Assembly (NCBI RefSeq): GCF_000282115.1
Contig: NZ_AKJY01000027.1
Span: 22,148-86,147 of the forward strand
DNA from: Chryseobacterium populi
GTDB taxonomy: Bacteria; Bacteroidota; Bacteroidia; Flavobacteriales; Weeksellaceae
Direction of reading: 5' to 3'
DNA length: 64,000 nucleotides
Below, piece after piece: positions 16,864 through 25,477 of the stretch. Under the pieces are notes generated by a model. The model was not told where the DNA came from, searched no databases, and saw nothing but the letters and a program-made list of their open reading frames with translations. Each line of letters starts with the position of its first letter. The first letter of the stretch is position 1. Position numbers and translations under genes: made by a program.

Positions 16864-19317
16864 ATGACAAAGCTTTTATCCTCTTTATTTCTATTTTTTA
16901 CGGTTTTATTTTTCAGCCAGAGCCAACTCAAGGTTCTCAACAAAACCAACAACCAGCCTATTCAGAATGCAGCGGTTTACTGTGATGACAACTTGCTCGG
17001 CAAAACCAGCCACGAAGGCATGTTATCATTCAAAACAAAATGTAAAAAAGTGGAAATTCTTGCCAGTAATTTTGAAGATGCTTTATCAGATGTAAAAAAA
17101 ACGATGGAAGTGTCTTTGCAGCCATTATCTGAGAAGAGGGATAATATCGACAGGGTTGTCATTACGGATAAAAGTGATCCCAGAGCTCTGAAAATTTTGG
17201 ATGAAGTTAATAAAAGAGCCAAAGAAAATTCTCCAAAATCTTTGGATTCATATAATTTTAAATCTTATTCAAAGTTTTCTATTGATGTAGATCAGGATTC
17301 TGTTGACATCTTTAAAAACTTCCTGGCTGTCAGGAAAGATTCACTTTCAAAAGCTGAAAAAAGAGAATTCAGGCAAAAAGAAGGCGAAAAAAAAGATTCG
17401 CTGATCACCGAAGATTTTATCAATGCAACAGAGGAAAGCCAGATGTTTCTTTGGGAAAAAGCAACGGAATACAAATATTCCCGGAAATTTGGTGAAAAAA
17501 CCAATATCATAGACAACAGAATGTCGGGATTTAAAAATCCGATTTATGAGGCTTTGGCTATTAATATTTCTAATTTAGACAGAGTTCCGAGACAGCTAAG
17601 ACCGGAAAACAGGAAATTATTTAATTTCTATCTTTCTGATACTTTACAGATGGACGGCAGAAAAACCTATGTTATCAAATTCAAAGAAATTACAGATAAG
17701 AAAAAACAGAATCCAAGAAAATTTAATGGTAAAATATATATAGACGCTGAAAACTTTGCCCTGAAAAAGTTTGAAAGTGTTAATAAAAAACAAAACGAAG
17801 GGAACATTGTTTCTGTCTGGAAGCCCATCAATAATAAATGGTTTCTAGATTATGAGGATATTAAATTAAAAATGAGCAGCCAATCTTTCAACACTTCTAA
17901 AAAAGACAGTCTAAAAGAGGGAGAAAGGACCCAATACAACAAAAAGAAGTTTGGAAATTATCTGTATGTAAAAAACCGTTTCTTTGATTTTAATCTGAAT
18001 GAAGCACAGAAAGCATCCGATTTTAAAGGCTATTCCCTTGAAATGAAAAACACAGACGGAAGCCTGCTTCAGCAATACAGAACTGACAGTCTTACGGCAA
18101 GAGAAAATTCAACCTACACAAAAATTGACAGCTTTGTACAAAAGCACGATTTTGAAAAGAAACTGAACTTTTTAACTCAATTAATGCGGGGAAATCTGCG
18201 TTATAAAATCGTTGATTTTGACCTCACCAAGTTTTTCAGTTATGATAAATACCAGGGATTGCGTTTGGGAGCCGGCGTAAAGCTCAATGAAAGGTTCAGT
18301 AAAACATTCTCACCTGATGCCTATTTCGGTTATGGTTTTAAGGATCATCACTGGAAATATGGTCTGGGTCTGGATATGAAACTTTCCGACAGAAGAACCT
18401 CCGTTTTCCGTATCGATTATGTAGATGATGTTTTCGCAGCGGGAAGATTTAGCAATAATATGTGGGATATGATGATGAAAGTTTCAGATATTAATCTCGA
18501 CCTTCACAATGCAACTTTTTATAAAAATCAGAAATGGGGGGCTTCCTTCCTTTATGACCTGACGAATTCATTAAGCATGAAAATTGCGGTAAATAAGGAA
18601 AAACAACAGGCATTTTTTGATTATCAGTATAAAAATATGGGCAATAGTTTTGACAATATAAGTACTACACTTTCTTTAAAATTTGCTCCGAACGATAAGA
18701 ATATTATGACTCCAGGCGGAAAATTCACCTATGAAAAAAGCTTTCCCCAGCTTTTTGTGAATTATGAAAAGGGAATTGAAATTTTAGGTGGTGAGCTTAA
18801 TTATCATCGTTTAGATGCACTCATTATTCATCAGTTCAGATCTAAACTGGGCCACACCAATATGAAACTTTTCGGTGGAATATCTTCCGGAACTGCACCG
18901 ATCTGGAAAAATTTTGAAATTGCCGGCCAGAACGACAAAAACGTTGATAAGTGGTATTCGAATATCAGCACACCATCCAATTTAGGATTTTCAACAATGC
19001 CTTCAGGAACATTTTTCGCAGATAAATTTGTTGCTTTTAGAATATCACAAAATCTTCCGTTCAGATTTAAGACTTTTGGGACAAAATATTCAGATATAGA
19101 ACTTGAATATCAATCTGCCATAGGCAATTTAAAAAACAGGACAGACCATCAGTTCGATTTCCAGGTGCTCGATCATTACTACCAGGAAGTAGGATTTATC
19201 TGGAACAGATTTCTGGGCAGGAATTTTGGGGTAGGCTTATCTTATCGTTTAGGATATTACCAAACCTCTGAATTCAAAGATAATGTCGGAATAAAAATAA
19301 GATTAAATGCATTTTAG
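16864..19317 (+). CDS. DUF5686 outer-membrane protein with carboxypeptidase-like N-domain (paralogue 1)
   Basis: An 817-aa protein with a Sec signal (about 1-19, ending SQS). A CarboxypepD_reg-like beta-sandwich follows (about 20-75), then a KSDPRAL...VNKRAKENSPKSLDSYNFKSYSKF block diagnostic of DUF5686. The long C-terminal half (about 440-817) is rich in aromatic alternating strands and ends in KIRLNAF, as expected for an outer-membrane beta-barrel. Family role unknown; members are often near TonB or surface-assembly genes. A close paralogue follows 183 bp downstream, indicating tandem duplication. Confidence 0.85.
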   Translation: MTKLLSSLFLFFTVLFFSQSQLKVLNKTNNQPIQNAAVYCDDNLLGKTSHEGMLSFKTKCKKVEILASNFEDALSDVKKTMEVSLQPLSEKRDNIDRVVITDKSDPRALKILDEVNKRAKENSPKSLDSYNFKSYSKFSIDVDQDSVDIFKNFLAVRKDSLSKAEKREFRQKEGEKKDSLITEDFINATEESQMFLWEKATEYKYSRKFGEKTNIIDNRMSGFKNPIYEALAINISNLDRVPRQLRPENRKLFNFYLSDTLQMDGRKTYVIKFKEITDKKKQNPRKFNGKIYIDAENFALKKFESVNKKQNEGNIVSVWKPINNKWFLDYEDIKLKMSSQSFNTSKKDSLKEGERTQYNKKKFGNYLYVKNRFFDFNLNEAQKASDFKGYSLEMKNTDGSLLQQYRTDSLTARENSTYTKIDSFVQKHDFEKKLNFLTQLMRGNLRYKIVDFDLTKFFSYDKYQGLRLGAGVKLNERFSKTFSPDAYFGYGFKDHHWKYGLGLDMKLSDRRTSVFRIDYVDDVFAAGRFSNNMWDMMMKVSDINLDLHNATFYKNQKWGASFLYDLTNSLSMKIAVNKEKQQAFFDYQYKNMGNSFDNISTTLSLKFAPNDKNIMTPGGKFTYEKSFPQLFVNYEKGIEILGGELNYHRLDALIIHQFRSKLGHTNMKLFGGISSGTAPIWKNFEIAGQNDKNVDKWYSNISTPSNLGFSTMPSGTFFADKFVAFRISQNLPFRFKTFGTKYSDIELEYQSAIGNLKNRTDHQFDFQVLDHYYQEVGFIWNRFLGRNFGVGLSYRLGYYQTSEFKDNVGIKIRLNAF

Positions 19318-19478
19318 AAAAACAGATTCCATAAAGAATATTAAATTAATTACAGAATAGTATGGTCATACATTTATACAATTAACAATAACTCAATCAT
19401 AGTAAAATCCTATCAGACCAGATAGAAAAAACTAAAGTAATACTTTGTAAAAAGCTTTTTAAAAAAAAGAAATATCAT

Positions 19479-19486
19479 TAATTTTG
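19479..19486 (+). promoter_or_regulatory. -7 box of the second DUF5686 gene
   Basis: TAATTTTG lies 14 bp before the ATG at 19501, which argues that the two paralogues have separate promoters. Confidence 0.45.
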
Positions 19487-19500
19487 ACAAGTTTTTTTAC

Positions 19501-21918
19501 ATGAAAAGGGTCTTATTAGTTATATTTTTCTGGACATCTGTTTTTGGTTATTCACAATCAAAAATTACCGTTATTGATGAGTCGGACAAAACCCCTGTTT
19601 CCCAAGCCGAAATTCTCTGCAATGGTAAAATCATCGGCAGGACAGATTCACAAGGCATTTTAGAATTCAAAACCCAATGCAGAAGTGTTGAAATCCGGGC
19701 AAGCCATTACCAGAAAGAAACAGTTCCGGTAGACGATAATATGGAAGTTTCGTTGCTTAAAAACTCTTCCAAAACCACTACTATTGAAACTGTAATCCTT
19801 GAGGACAAAAGTGATCCGAGAGCATTGGATATTTTAAAAAAAGTCAATCAGAATTTTAAGGACAATTCACCTAAAAGCCTGGAATCATATACTTACAAAT
19901 CTTATGAAAAAGTTTCTCTTGATATCGATGAAGACAGTATTTCCCAGTTTAACCAGTTCTTTAATGATTCCAACCTTTTCAGAAAAAAAAGAGAAAAAGA
20001 TTCAATAAATAATCTTTCCGCAAGACAGATCTTTTCAAAAAGTAAATTGTTTCTCTGGGAAAGAGCCCAGGAATTTTTATATTCTAAAAAATACGGTGAG
20101 AAAATCAATATTCTCGACAACAGAATCTCCGGATTGAAACAGCCCATCTATGAAATGATTGCTTTACAGCAAAGCAACAGAGATAAAATCCCGGGCCAGA
20201 TTAAGCAGGAAAACAGAGGTTTATACAGGTTCTTCCTTACTGATACCCTCGAACTGGATGGGAGAAAAAACTTTGTCATCCGCTTCCGTGAAGTGAATTA
20301 TAAAAAAAAGGATAAAAAGAGGAAATATAACGGTGCCATCTATATAGATACAGAAACTTACGGAATAAAGAAAATAGAAAATTTCAGCAAAATTAAAAAT
20401 GATGGAATTATTACAAGCACCTGGATTTTCTACAATAACAAGTGGTTTCTTTCTGATGAAACCGTTAGGCTGCGGATGAGTAAAATGGGCATGGAAGAAG
20501 AGGAAAATAAGGAACAGCCCAAAGAAAACCTACCCAAAAAAGACAAGAGAAGTTTCGGAACCTATGCATTTCTTACGTCAAAATATTTTGATTTCAAATC
20601 GCCCGTTGAAGAAAATCAAAAGGATTTCAAGGGTTATACTTTCTCTGTAAAAAATGCTGACGGAAAGTCACTTGATTTATACAGAACAGACCCTTTAACC
20701 GAGCGGGAAAAGAATACCTACACAACTATCGACAGCCTTGGAAAACTCTATAATATTGATAATAAAGCAAAAATATTAACCGGGTTGATCAATGGGCAGA
20801 TCAGAGTGGGAGTTGTCGATTTTGCAGTGGATGAAATTGTAAACTACAACCTGTATGAAGGATTCAGAGTGGGTCTGAAAGCCAAGCTTAATGAAAACTT
20901 CAATCCTTACTTTTCTCCGGATTATTATTTCGCATACGGCTTTAAAGACGACAAATGGAAATACGGAATCGGCCTTGATATGAAAACCACCCTTGAGAAA
21001 CAATCATTTTTCAGGCTTGAATATTACAACGATGTAACCTCATCAGGAGAATTTTACAGGAAACTATGGAATTTCAAAATGCGGATGATGAATTACGGAA
21101 ATAACCTTAATAATGATAAATACTTCCATTACAGAGGAGCATCACTCTCTTATCTGAATGATGTCACCAACGGGCTTACCGTTATTTTCGCAGCCAGAAG
21201 AAATTTTGAGGAAGCTATGTTTGATTATCAGTTCAGAAACCGGGGGCCGGCATTTGAAAATTTCAATACTTTATTTACCCTGAAATTTTCACCGAATTCC
21301 ACCAATATCATGACCCCTCAGGGGAAATCTATTATTGATCAGAAATATCCGGAACTTTATTTCAATTATGAGCAAAGTTTTAAAATAATGGGCGGAGATT
21401 TTAATTATACCCGTTTTGATGCACTTTTTGTTCATAATTTTAAAACAATACTGGGAACAACAGGATTCAGACTATATGGCGGATTAGTGCTGGGAAATGC
21501 CCCGATATGGAAAAATTTCACCATGAACGGTCTTGCTTCTCCAGGCAGAGATATCAATTTCAACCTTACATCTTATCTTGGTTTTGCAACCCTGGAAGGA
21601 GGAAAATTTTATAATGACAAATTCATTGCTTATTATTTTACCCATAAACTCCCTTTCTATTTCAAAAGTATTGGCCAGAATGTTTCAAGCTTTGACTTTG
21701 TTTTAAGAGGAACCATCGGTGGTATGAAACATCCGGAATACCATCAGTTTCAGTTTAAAAAGCTGGATCACCTCTACCAGGAAGTTGGTTTAGAATGGAA
21801 TAATTTTCTATCAAGCTATTTTAATTTGGGATTATTTTACAGGGTAGGTTATTATACAACACCGAATTTTAAACAAAACTTCGCCATACAATTTAAATTA
21901 AAACTATTGGAATTTTAA
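19501..21918 (+). CDS. DUF5686 outer-membrane protein with carboxypeptidase-like N-domain (paralogue 2)
   Basis: An 805-aa protein co-linear with its upstream neighbour: Sec signal (about 1-18), carboxypeptidase-regulatory-like domain, the same EDKSDPRALDILKKVNQNFKDNSPKSLES-type region (about 101-128) and a C-terminal barrel ending in KLKLLEF. Conserved shared blocks include DTLxxDGRK and KYGIGLDMK. The copies are strongly diverged, so the duplication is old and both are probably functional. Function unknown. Confidence 0.85.
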   Translation: MKRVLLVIFFWTSVFGYSQSKITVIDESDKTPVSQAEILCNGKIIGRTDSQGILEFKTQCRSVEIRASHYQKETVPVDDNMEVSLLKNSSKTTTIETVILEDKSDPRALDILKKVNQNFKDNSPKSLESYTYKSYEKVSLDIDEDSISQFNQFFNDSNLFRKKREKDSINNLSARQIFSKSKLFLWERAQEFLYSKKYGEKINILDNRISGLKQPIYEMIALQQSNRDKIPGQIKQENRGLYRFFLTDTLELDGRKNFVIRFREVNYKKKDKKRKYNGAIYIDTETYGIKKIENFSKIKNDGIITSTWIFYNNKWFLSDETVRLRMSKMGMEEEENKEQPKENLPKKDKRSFGTYAFLTSKYFDFKSPVEENQKDFKGYTFSVKNADGKSLDLYRTDPLTEREKNTYTTIDSLGKLYNIDNKAKILTGLINGQIRVGVVDFAVDEIVNYNLYEGFRVGLKAKLNENFNPYFSPDYYFAYGFKDDKWKYGIGLDMKTTLEKQSFFRLEYYNDVTSSGEFYRKLWNFKMRMMNYGNNLNNDKYFHYRGASLSYLNDVTNGLTVIFAARRNFEEAMFDYQFRNRGPAFENFNTLFTLKFSPNSTNIMTPQGKSIIDQKYPELYFNYEQSFKIMGGDFNYTRFDALFVHNFKTILGTTGFRLYGGLVLGNAPIWKNFTMNGLASPGRDINFNLTSYLGFATLEGGKFYNDKFIAYYFTHKLPFYFKSIGQNVSSFDFVLRGTIGGMKHPEYHQFQFKKLDHLYQEVGLEWNNFLSSYFNLGLFYRVGYYTTPNFKQNFAIQFKLKLLEF

Positions 21919-21925
21919 TCCTCTC

Positions 21926-21985
21926 AATTCCCCTCCCACGGAGGGGTGGCGAAAATTCTAACAGAATTTTTGACGGGGTGGTTAA
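21926..21985. repeat. Double-hairpin repeat (CCCCTCC/GGAGGGG), copy 2
   Basis: Same orientation and stems as copy 1 at 13746; loops are cac and aac instead of tct and ttt. It begins 8 bp after the DUF5686 stop. An upstream in-frame ATG for the next gene lies inside this repeat and is therefore unlikely to be used. Confidence 0.85.
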
Positions 21986-22005
21986 CAACAATTAAATATT
22001 TCAAC

Positions 22006-22239
22006 ATGCAAAAAATAGAAATAAAAGCAGATCAGTTTTTTGAATTATTAAAATTAAAAGATACCTCAATGTGGGAAATCTTTGCCCAGATGATCGACGG
22101 AAATGAAAAAGAAATTATCTTCCTCAATCATGAAGACAAAATCCTTTTCAACTATATTCTGCCAACAGCACAGGAAAAACTGGAAGAAGACAGAAAGGAA
22201 TTTTCAAAACAGTTTTCTGAGAAGCTGGGTAGTTTTTAG
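22006..22239 (+). CDS. Hypothetical cytoplasmic protein (77 aa)
   Basis: Begins MQKIEIKADQFFELLKLKD and ends FSKQFSEKLGSF; charged, helical, no signal. The frame extends upstream to an ATG at 21946, but that extension is encoded by the double-hairpin repeat, so I use the internal ATG at 22006. I do not recognise a family. The stop is followed at once by a GAGTTAT palindrome. Confidence 0.6.
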   Translation: MQKIEIKADQFFELLKLKDTSMWEIFAQMIDGNEKEIIFLNHEDKILFNYILPTAQEKLEEDRKEFSKQFSEKLGSF

Positions 22240-22283
22240 AGTTATGAATGATAACTCATAACTCATCATTCATAACTCATAAT
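22238..22283. repeat. GAGTTAT-type palindromic element, copy D (short)
   Basis: AGAGTTATGAATGATAACTC followed by ATCATTCATAACTC forms a compact hairpin between convergent genes. The folP stop codon lies inside the right arm. Confidence 0.7.
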
Positions 22284-23122
22284 TTTACAAACTTCTGAAT
22301 CGTTTTTTTGGCTTCGGCAACATCATGGACCCTCAGGATTTTTGCCCCCTGCTTCAGAACTTTCATATGAAGTTTCTGTGTTTCTTCGTTGATATCCAAA
22401 GGCGATTTTCCGAGCGGTTTATATATGAATGATTTTCTTGAAATACCAATTAATAAAGGAAATTTTTCAAACCCAAGATATTCTACTTCATCGATCATTT
22501 TCATCTGATCTTCAATGGTTTTCCCAAATCCGAAACCGGGATCCAGAATGATATCTTTCACTCCTTTTTGCAACAGTTCATTTATTTTTCCTGAAAAATA
22601 CCGGTTAATTTCCATGGTAATATCTTCAAATCTGATTCTTTCATGCATTGTCCCGTAAGATGGATTAACATGCATCAGGATGTAAGGAAGTCCGGTTTCA
22701 GCAGCAGTATCAAACATTGTATCATCGTACTGCCCTCCCGAAATATCATTAATCAGATCAATCCCTTCATTATAACCGAACCTCACTGTTTCCGAATAAA
22801 AAGTATCCAACGAAATGAGGGCTTCTGGAAATTTTTTTTTAATCTGGGAAATAATCGTTCCGATTCTTCCTATTTCCTCTGTACTGCTTAAAAACTCCGC
22901 ATTAGGACGTGTGGATTGAGGACCGATATCGATAATTTCTGCGCCGTCTTTTAACAGTTTTTCTGTATGTTGCAAGGCTGATTTTTCATTATTAAACTTT
23001 CCGCCATCCGAAAACGAATCCGGAGTAAGGTTTAAAATCCCCATAATTCTGGGTATATTCAGATCAATTAATTTACCGTTGCAGTTTAACGAATGAGTAT
23101 TCGATGATAAATGATTTCGCAT
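22277..23122 (-). CDS. folP: Dihydropteroate synthase
   Basis: Joins p-aminobenzoate to dihydropterin pyrophosphate in folate synthesis; the sulfonamide target. The 281-aa TIM barrel shows GILNLTPDSFSDGG (about 28-41), IDIGPQSTRP (about 60-69), ISLDTF (about 100-105), LILDPGFGFGKT-type loop (about 190-200) and GISRKSF (about 225-231). Complete and of normal length. It is divergent from the DUF1599/BT_3928 genes, a neighbourhood typical of Bacteroidota. Confidence 0.96.
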   Translation of the reverse strand: MRNHLSSNTHSLNCNGKLIDLNIPRIMGILNLTPDSFSDGGKFNNEKSALQHTEKLLKDGAEIIDIGPQSTRPNAEFLSSTEEIGRIGTIISQIKKKFPEALISLDTFYSETVRFGYNEGIDLINDISGGQYDDTMFDTAAETGLPYILMHVNPSYGTMHERIRFEDITMEINRYFSGKINELLQKGVKDIILDPGFGFGKTIEDQMKMIDEVEYLGFEKFPLLIGISRKSFIYKPLGKSPLDINEETQKLHMKVLKQGAKILRVHDVAEAKKTIQKFVKL

Positions 23123-23144
23123 ACTGCAAAATTAAAAACTTTTG

Positions 23145-23292
23145 GGAGTTATAAGTTAGAGTGATGAGTTATAAATTATGAGTGATGAATTATCTGGAAT
23201 AAATAACAGACAAGGATAATTTAAACTCTCATCTAAAATCCTTTTCTCAACCATCAAACTCATCACTCATAATTTATAACTCATCACTCAAA
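23145..23292. repeat. GAGTTAT-type palindromic element, copy E
   Basis: The left arm (GAGTTATAAGTTAGAGTGATGAG-like units) and right arm (about 23258-23290, AACTCATCACTCATAATTT) are inverse. The element sits between the divergent folP and DUF1599 genes, so it may lie within their 5' regions. Confidence 0.7.
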
Positions 23293-23330
23293 AATTTCCC
23301 CCTCATTCCCGTTACCTAAAACCGAATTCG

Positions 23331-23338
23331 TATATTTG
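23331..23338 (+). promoter_or_regulatory. -7 box of the DUF1599 operon
   Basis: TATATTTG matches TAnnTTTG and lies 17 bp before the ATG at 23356. Confidence 0.5.
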
Positions 23339-23355
23339 AAAGATTAAGAGAATTT

Positions 23356-23922
23356 ATGTTAAAAACTTCAATACAGTTCCAGAAAGTTATTGTTCAGTGC
23401 CGGGATCTTTTCAGTAAAAAAATGCAGGATTACGGTGCTGCATGGAGGGTGTTAAGGCCAAGCTCCATTACAGACCAGATTTACATCAAAGTAAACAGAA
23501 TCCGTACGTTACAAATGACTGATAAAAGAATGGTGGATGAGAATGAAGAAGATGAATTCATTGCTATTGTGAACTACTCTATCATCGGGCTTATTCAGCT
23601 TGAGAAAGGCCTTTCAAATGATTTTAACGAGAATAATGACGAGATTTTAAGCCTTTATGATAAATATGCCAATGAAGCCAGAGCCTTAATGGAAAAGAAA
23701 AATCATGATTACGGGGAAGCCTGGAGGGATATGAGGATTTCATCCATTACAGATCTTATTTACCAGAAAGTCCTCAGAACAAAGCAGATTGAAGACAATC
23801 AGGGAAAAACAATCGTTTCTGAAGGATTGGATGCCAATTATTTCGATATGCTGAATTATGCTGTATTCTGTCTTATAAAATTCTCTGAAAAGGAAAACAA
23901 TTTCGAACCCAAAACTATTTAA
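23356..23922 (+). CDS. DUF1599 domain protein with internal duplication
   Basis: A 188-aa soluble protein made of two similar halves. Residues about 17-60 (KKMQDYGAAWRVLRPSSITD) and about 114-155 (KKNHDYGEAWRDMRISSITD) align, each followed by QIYxKVxRxxxLQ-like text. This is the DUF1599 nucleotide-modification-like family, of uncertain biochemistry. It is followed 1 bp later by the BT_3928-like gene, so the pair is co-transcribed. Confidence 0.88.
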   Translation: MLKTSIQFQKVIVQCRDLFSKKMQDYGAAWRVLRPSSITDQIYIKVNRIRTLQMTDKRMVDENEEDEFIAIVNYSIIGLIQLEKGLSNDFNENNDEILSLYDKYANEARALMEKKNHDYGEAWRDMRISSITDLIYQKVLRTKQIEDNQGKTIVSEGLDANYFDMLNYAVFCLIKFSEKENNFEPKTI

Positions 23923-23923
23923 C

Positions 23924-25030
23924 ATGATCAAAGGTTTATTACGTTTCATTATTGCCGTTATTTTTATTCTGTCAGGCTTTGTAAAAGCAGTAGATCTGGT
24001 AGGATTCTCCTTTAAAATGGAAGAATATTTTTCACCTGCTGTTTTCAATATGCCATTTTTTGAAAAATTTGCACTTCTGTTTTCTATAATTGTAGTGGTA
24101 TTGGAGCTTTTCTTAGGATTTATGCTTTTAGTAAAGCTGAAACTTAAATTTACCCTTTCAGCATTGATTGTACTCTGCATATTTTTCGGTTTTCTTACTT
24201 TTTACTCAGCTTATTATAATGTAGTGACAGACTGCGGATGTTTTGGGGATGCGATCAAATTTACCCCTTGGCAGAGCTTTATTAAAGATGTTGTTCTTTT
24301 GGCCGGCTTAATTATTTTATTTGTTTTATACCGGAAAGATTTTGTCAGAAAAGATGAGTACAGTAATACAAAAAAATCTCCATCCAAATTCAAATACTGG
24401 TTATTAGGTCTGTTTTCATTGGCTATGGTATACATTATGGCCCAGGGAATCTTGCATGAACCGTTAATTGATTTCCGCGATTATAAGATCGGAACCGATA
24501 TCAAAAGTGAAAAAGAAAAAATTGCTAAAAATCCGTCTGAATACAAAACTTTTTACTCTCTTAAAAATCAGAAAACAGGAGAAGTTTTAAAAGTTAACCA
24601 GGACGATTATATTAAAGAAACAAAATACTGGGCAGAAGGTTCTCCATGGAAAATCGAGGAAGGAAAAAATGAATCTGTCCTGGTAAAAGAAGGCTATAAA
24701 TCTGAGATCGTTAAATTTAAAATAGAAGATCCTACAGGAATCGAACTTACAGAAGAAATCATCAAAGCTCCGAAAGCTATTTTAGTTTTTTCCTATCATC
24801 CAAAAGATGTTCCGGCTGACCTTCTTCAAAAAGTTGAGGCAAAAGTAAATGCTCAGAAAGGAGCAGTCATTTATGGTGTTTCGACGGATCAGAATACTTT
24901 TAAAACCATTAAGAATGCAATGATGGACGGAACTGCCATCAAAACCATAGCCCGAAGCAACCCGTTTGTACTGATCCTTCAAAATGGTAAAATTGCAGAT
25001 AAGCAGCCTGGAAAAGATTATATTAAATAA
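23924..25030 (+). CDS. BT_3928-like DoxX/MauE-type membrane protein
   Basis: A 368-aa protein. The first about 140 residues hold four membrane helices of the DoxX/MauE kind, including FILSGFVKAVDLVGF near 15-30 and the DCGCFGDA motif (about 101-108) typical of MauE-like redox membrane proteins. After a linker a fifth helix (about 157-172) leads to a soluble domain (about 175-368), probably periplasmic, with a thioredoxin-like flavour (AILVFSYHPKDVP). The Cys pair suggests a link to thiol-disulfide exchange. Co-transcribed with DUF1599. Confidence 0.8.
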   Translation: MIKGLLRFIIAVIFILSGFVKAVDLVGFSFKMEEYFSPAVFNMPFFEKFALLFSIIVVVLELFLGFMLLVKLKLKFTLSALIVLCIFFGFLTFYSAYYNVVTDCGCFGDAIKFTPWQSFIKDVVLLAGLIILFVLYRKDFVRKDEYSNTKKSPSKFKYWLLGLFSLAMVYIMAQGILHEPLIDFRDYKIGTDIKSEKEKIAKNPSEYKTFYSLKNQKTGEVLKVNQDDYIKETKYWAEGSPWKIEEGKNESVLVKEGYKSEIVKFKIEDPTGIELTEEIIKAPKAILVFSYHPKDVPADLLQKVEAKVNAQKGAVIYGVSTDQNTFKTIKNAMMDGTAIKTIARSNPFVLILQNGKIADKQPGKDYIK

Positions 25031-25100
25031 GTTAAAACGATCAGTTGTGAATGGTGAATAATCACCCAAAACTATACAATTATCAAAATTAAACATACTC

Positions 25101-25451
25101 ATGCAAAAATCAAATAAGCCCATTGCCGGTTACCATTTATTAATGATACTTTCTTCTGTTGACGGAGAATTTGCACCTGAAGAAGGAATGCTTATTCAGC
25201 AATATCTGGCAGACGAATTTCCTTTTAAAATAAATCTCGATAACGAGCTGGAGACAATTGCCTTACTTCAGCCGGAAGAATGGAAAGATCATTTTGAGTT
25301 TCATGCCCGCTGTTTTCATGATGATTCTACAGAAGAAGAGCGTGTAAATTTTGCAAAATTTGCTAAGAGCCTCATCAAAGCCGATCATAAAGTAACTGAT
25401 GAAGAGCATACTTTTTATAAGCTTTTAAAAAATATGTGGCATCTCGAATAA
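25101..25451 (+). CDS. TerB-like helical protein
   Basis: A 116-aa soluble protein with the repeated acidic-helix pattern of TerB/DjlA-type domains: LMILSSVDGEFAPEEG (about 14-29) and LIKADHKVTDEEHTF (about 93-107), each with D/E residues that could bind metal. Family members are linked to tellurite and stress responses, but real function is unclear. It lies between the BT_3928-like gene and ptrB on the same strand. Confidence 0.72.
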   Translation: MQKSNKPIAGYHLLMILSSVDGEFAPEEGMLIQQYLADEFPFKINLDNELETIALLQPEEWKDHFEFHARCFHDDSTEEERVNFAKFAKSLIKADHKVTDEEHTFYKLLKNMWHLE

Positions 25452-25477
25452 CCGCTTACACCAAACAAAATATAACA

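Noticed and set aside
21946..22005. N-terminal extension of the 77-aa hypothetical protein
   Set aside because: The extension is translated from the double-hairpin repeat, which is found elsewhere as non-coding DNA; the internal ATG is used instead.
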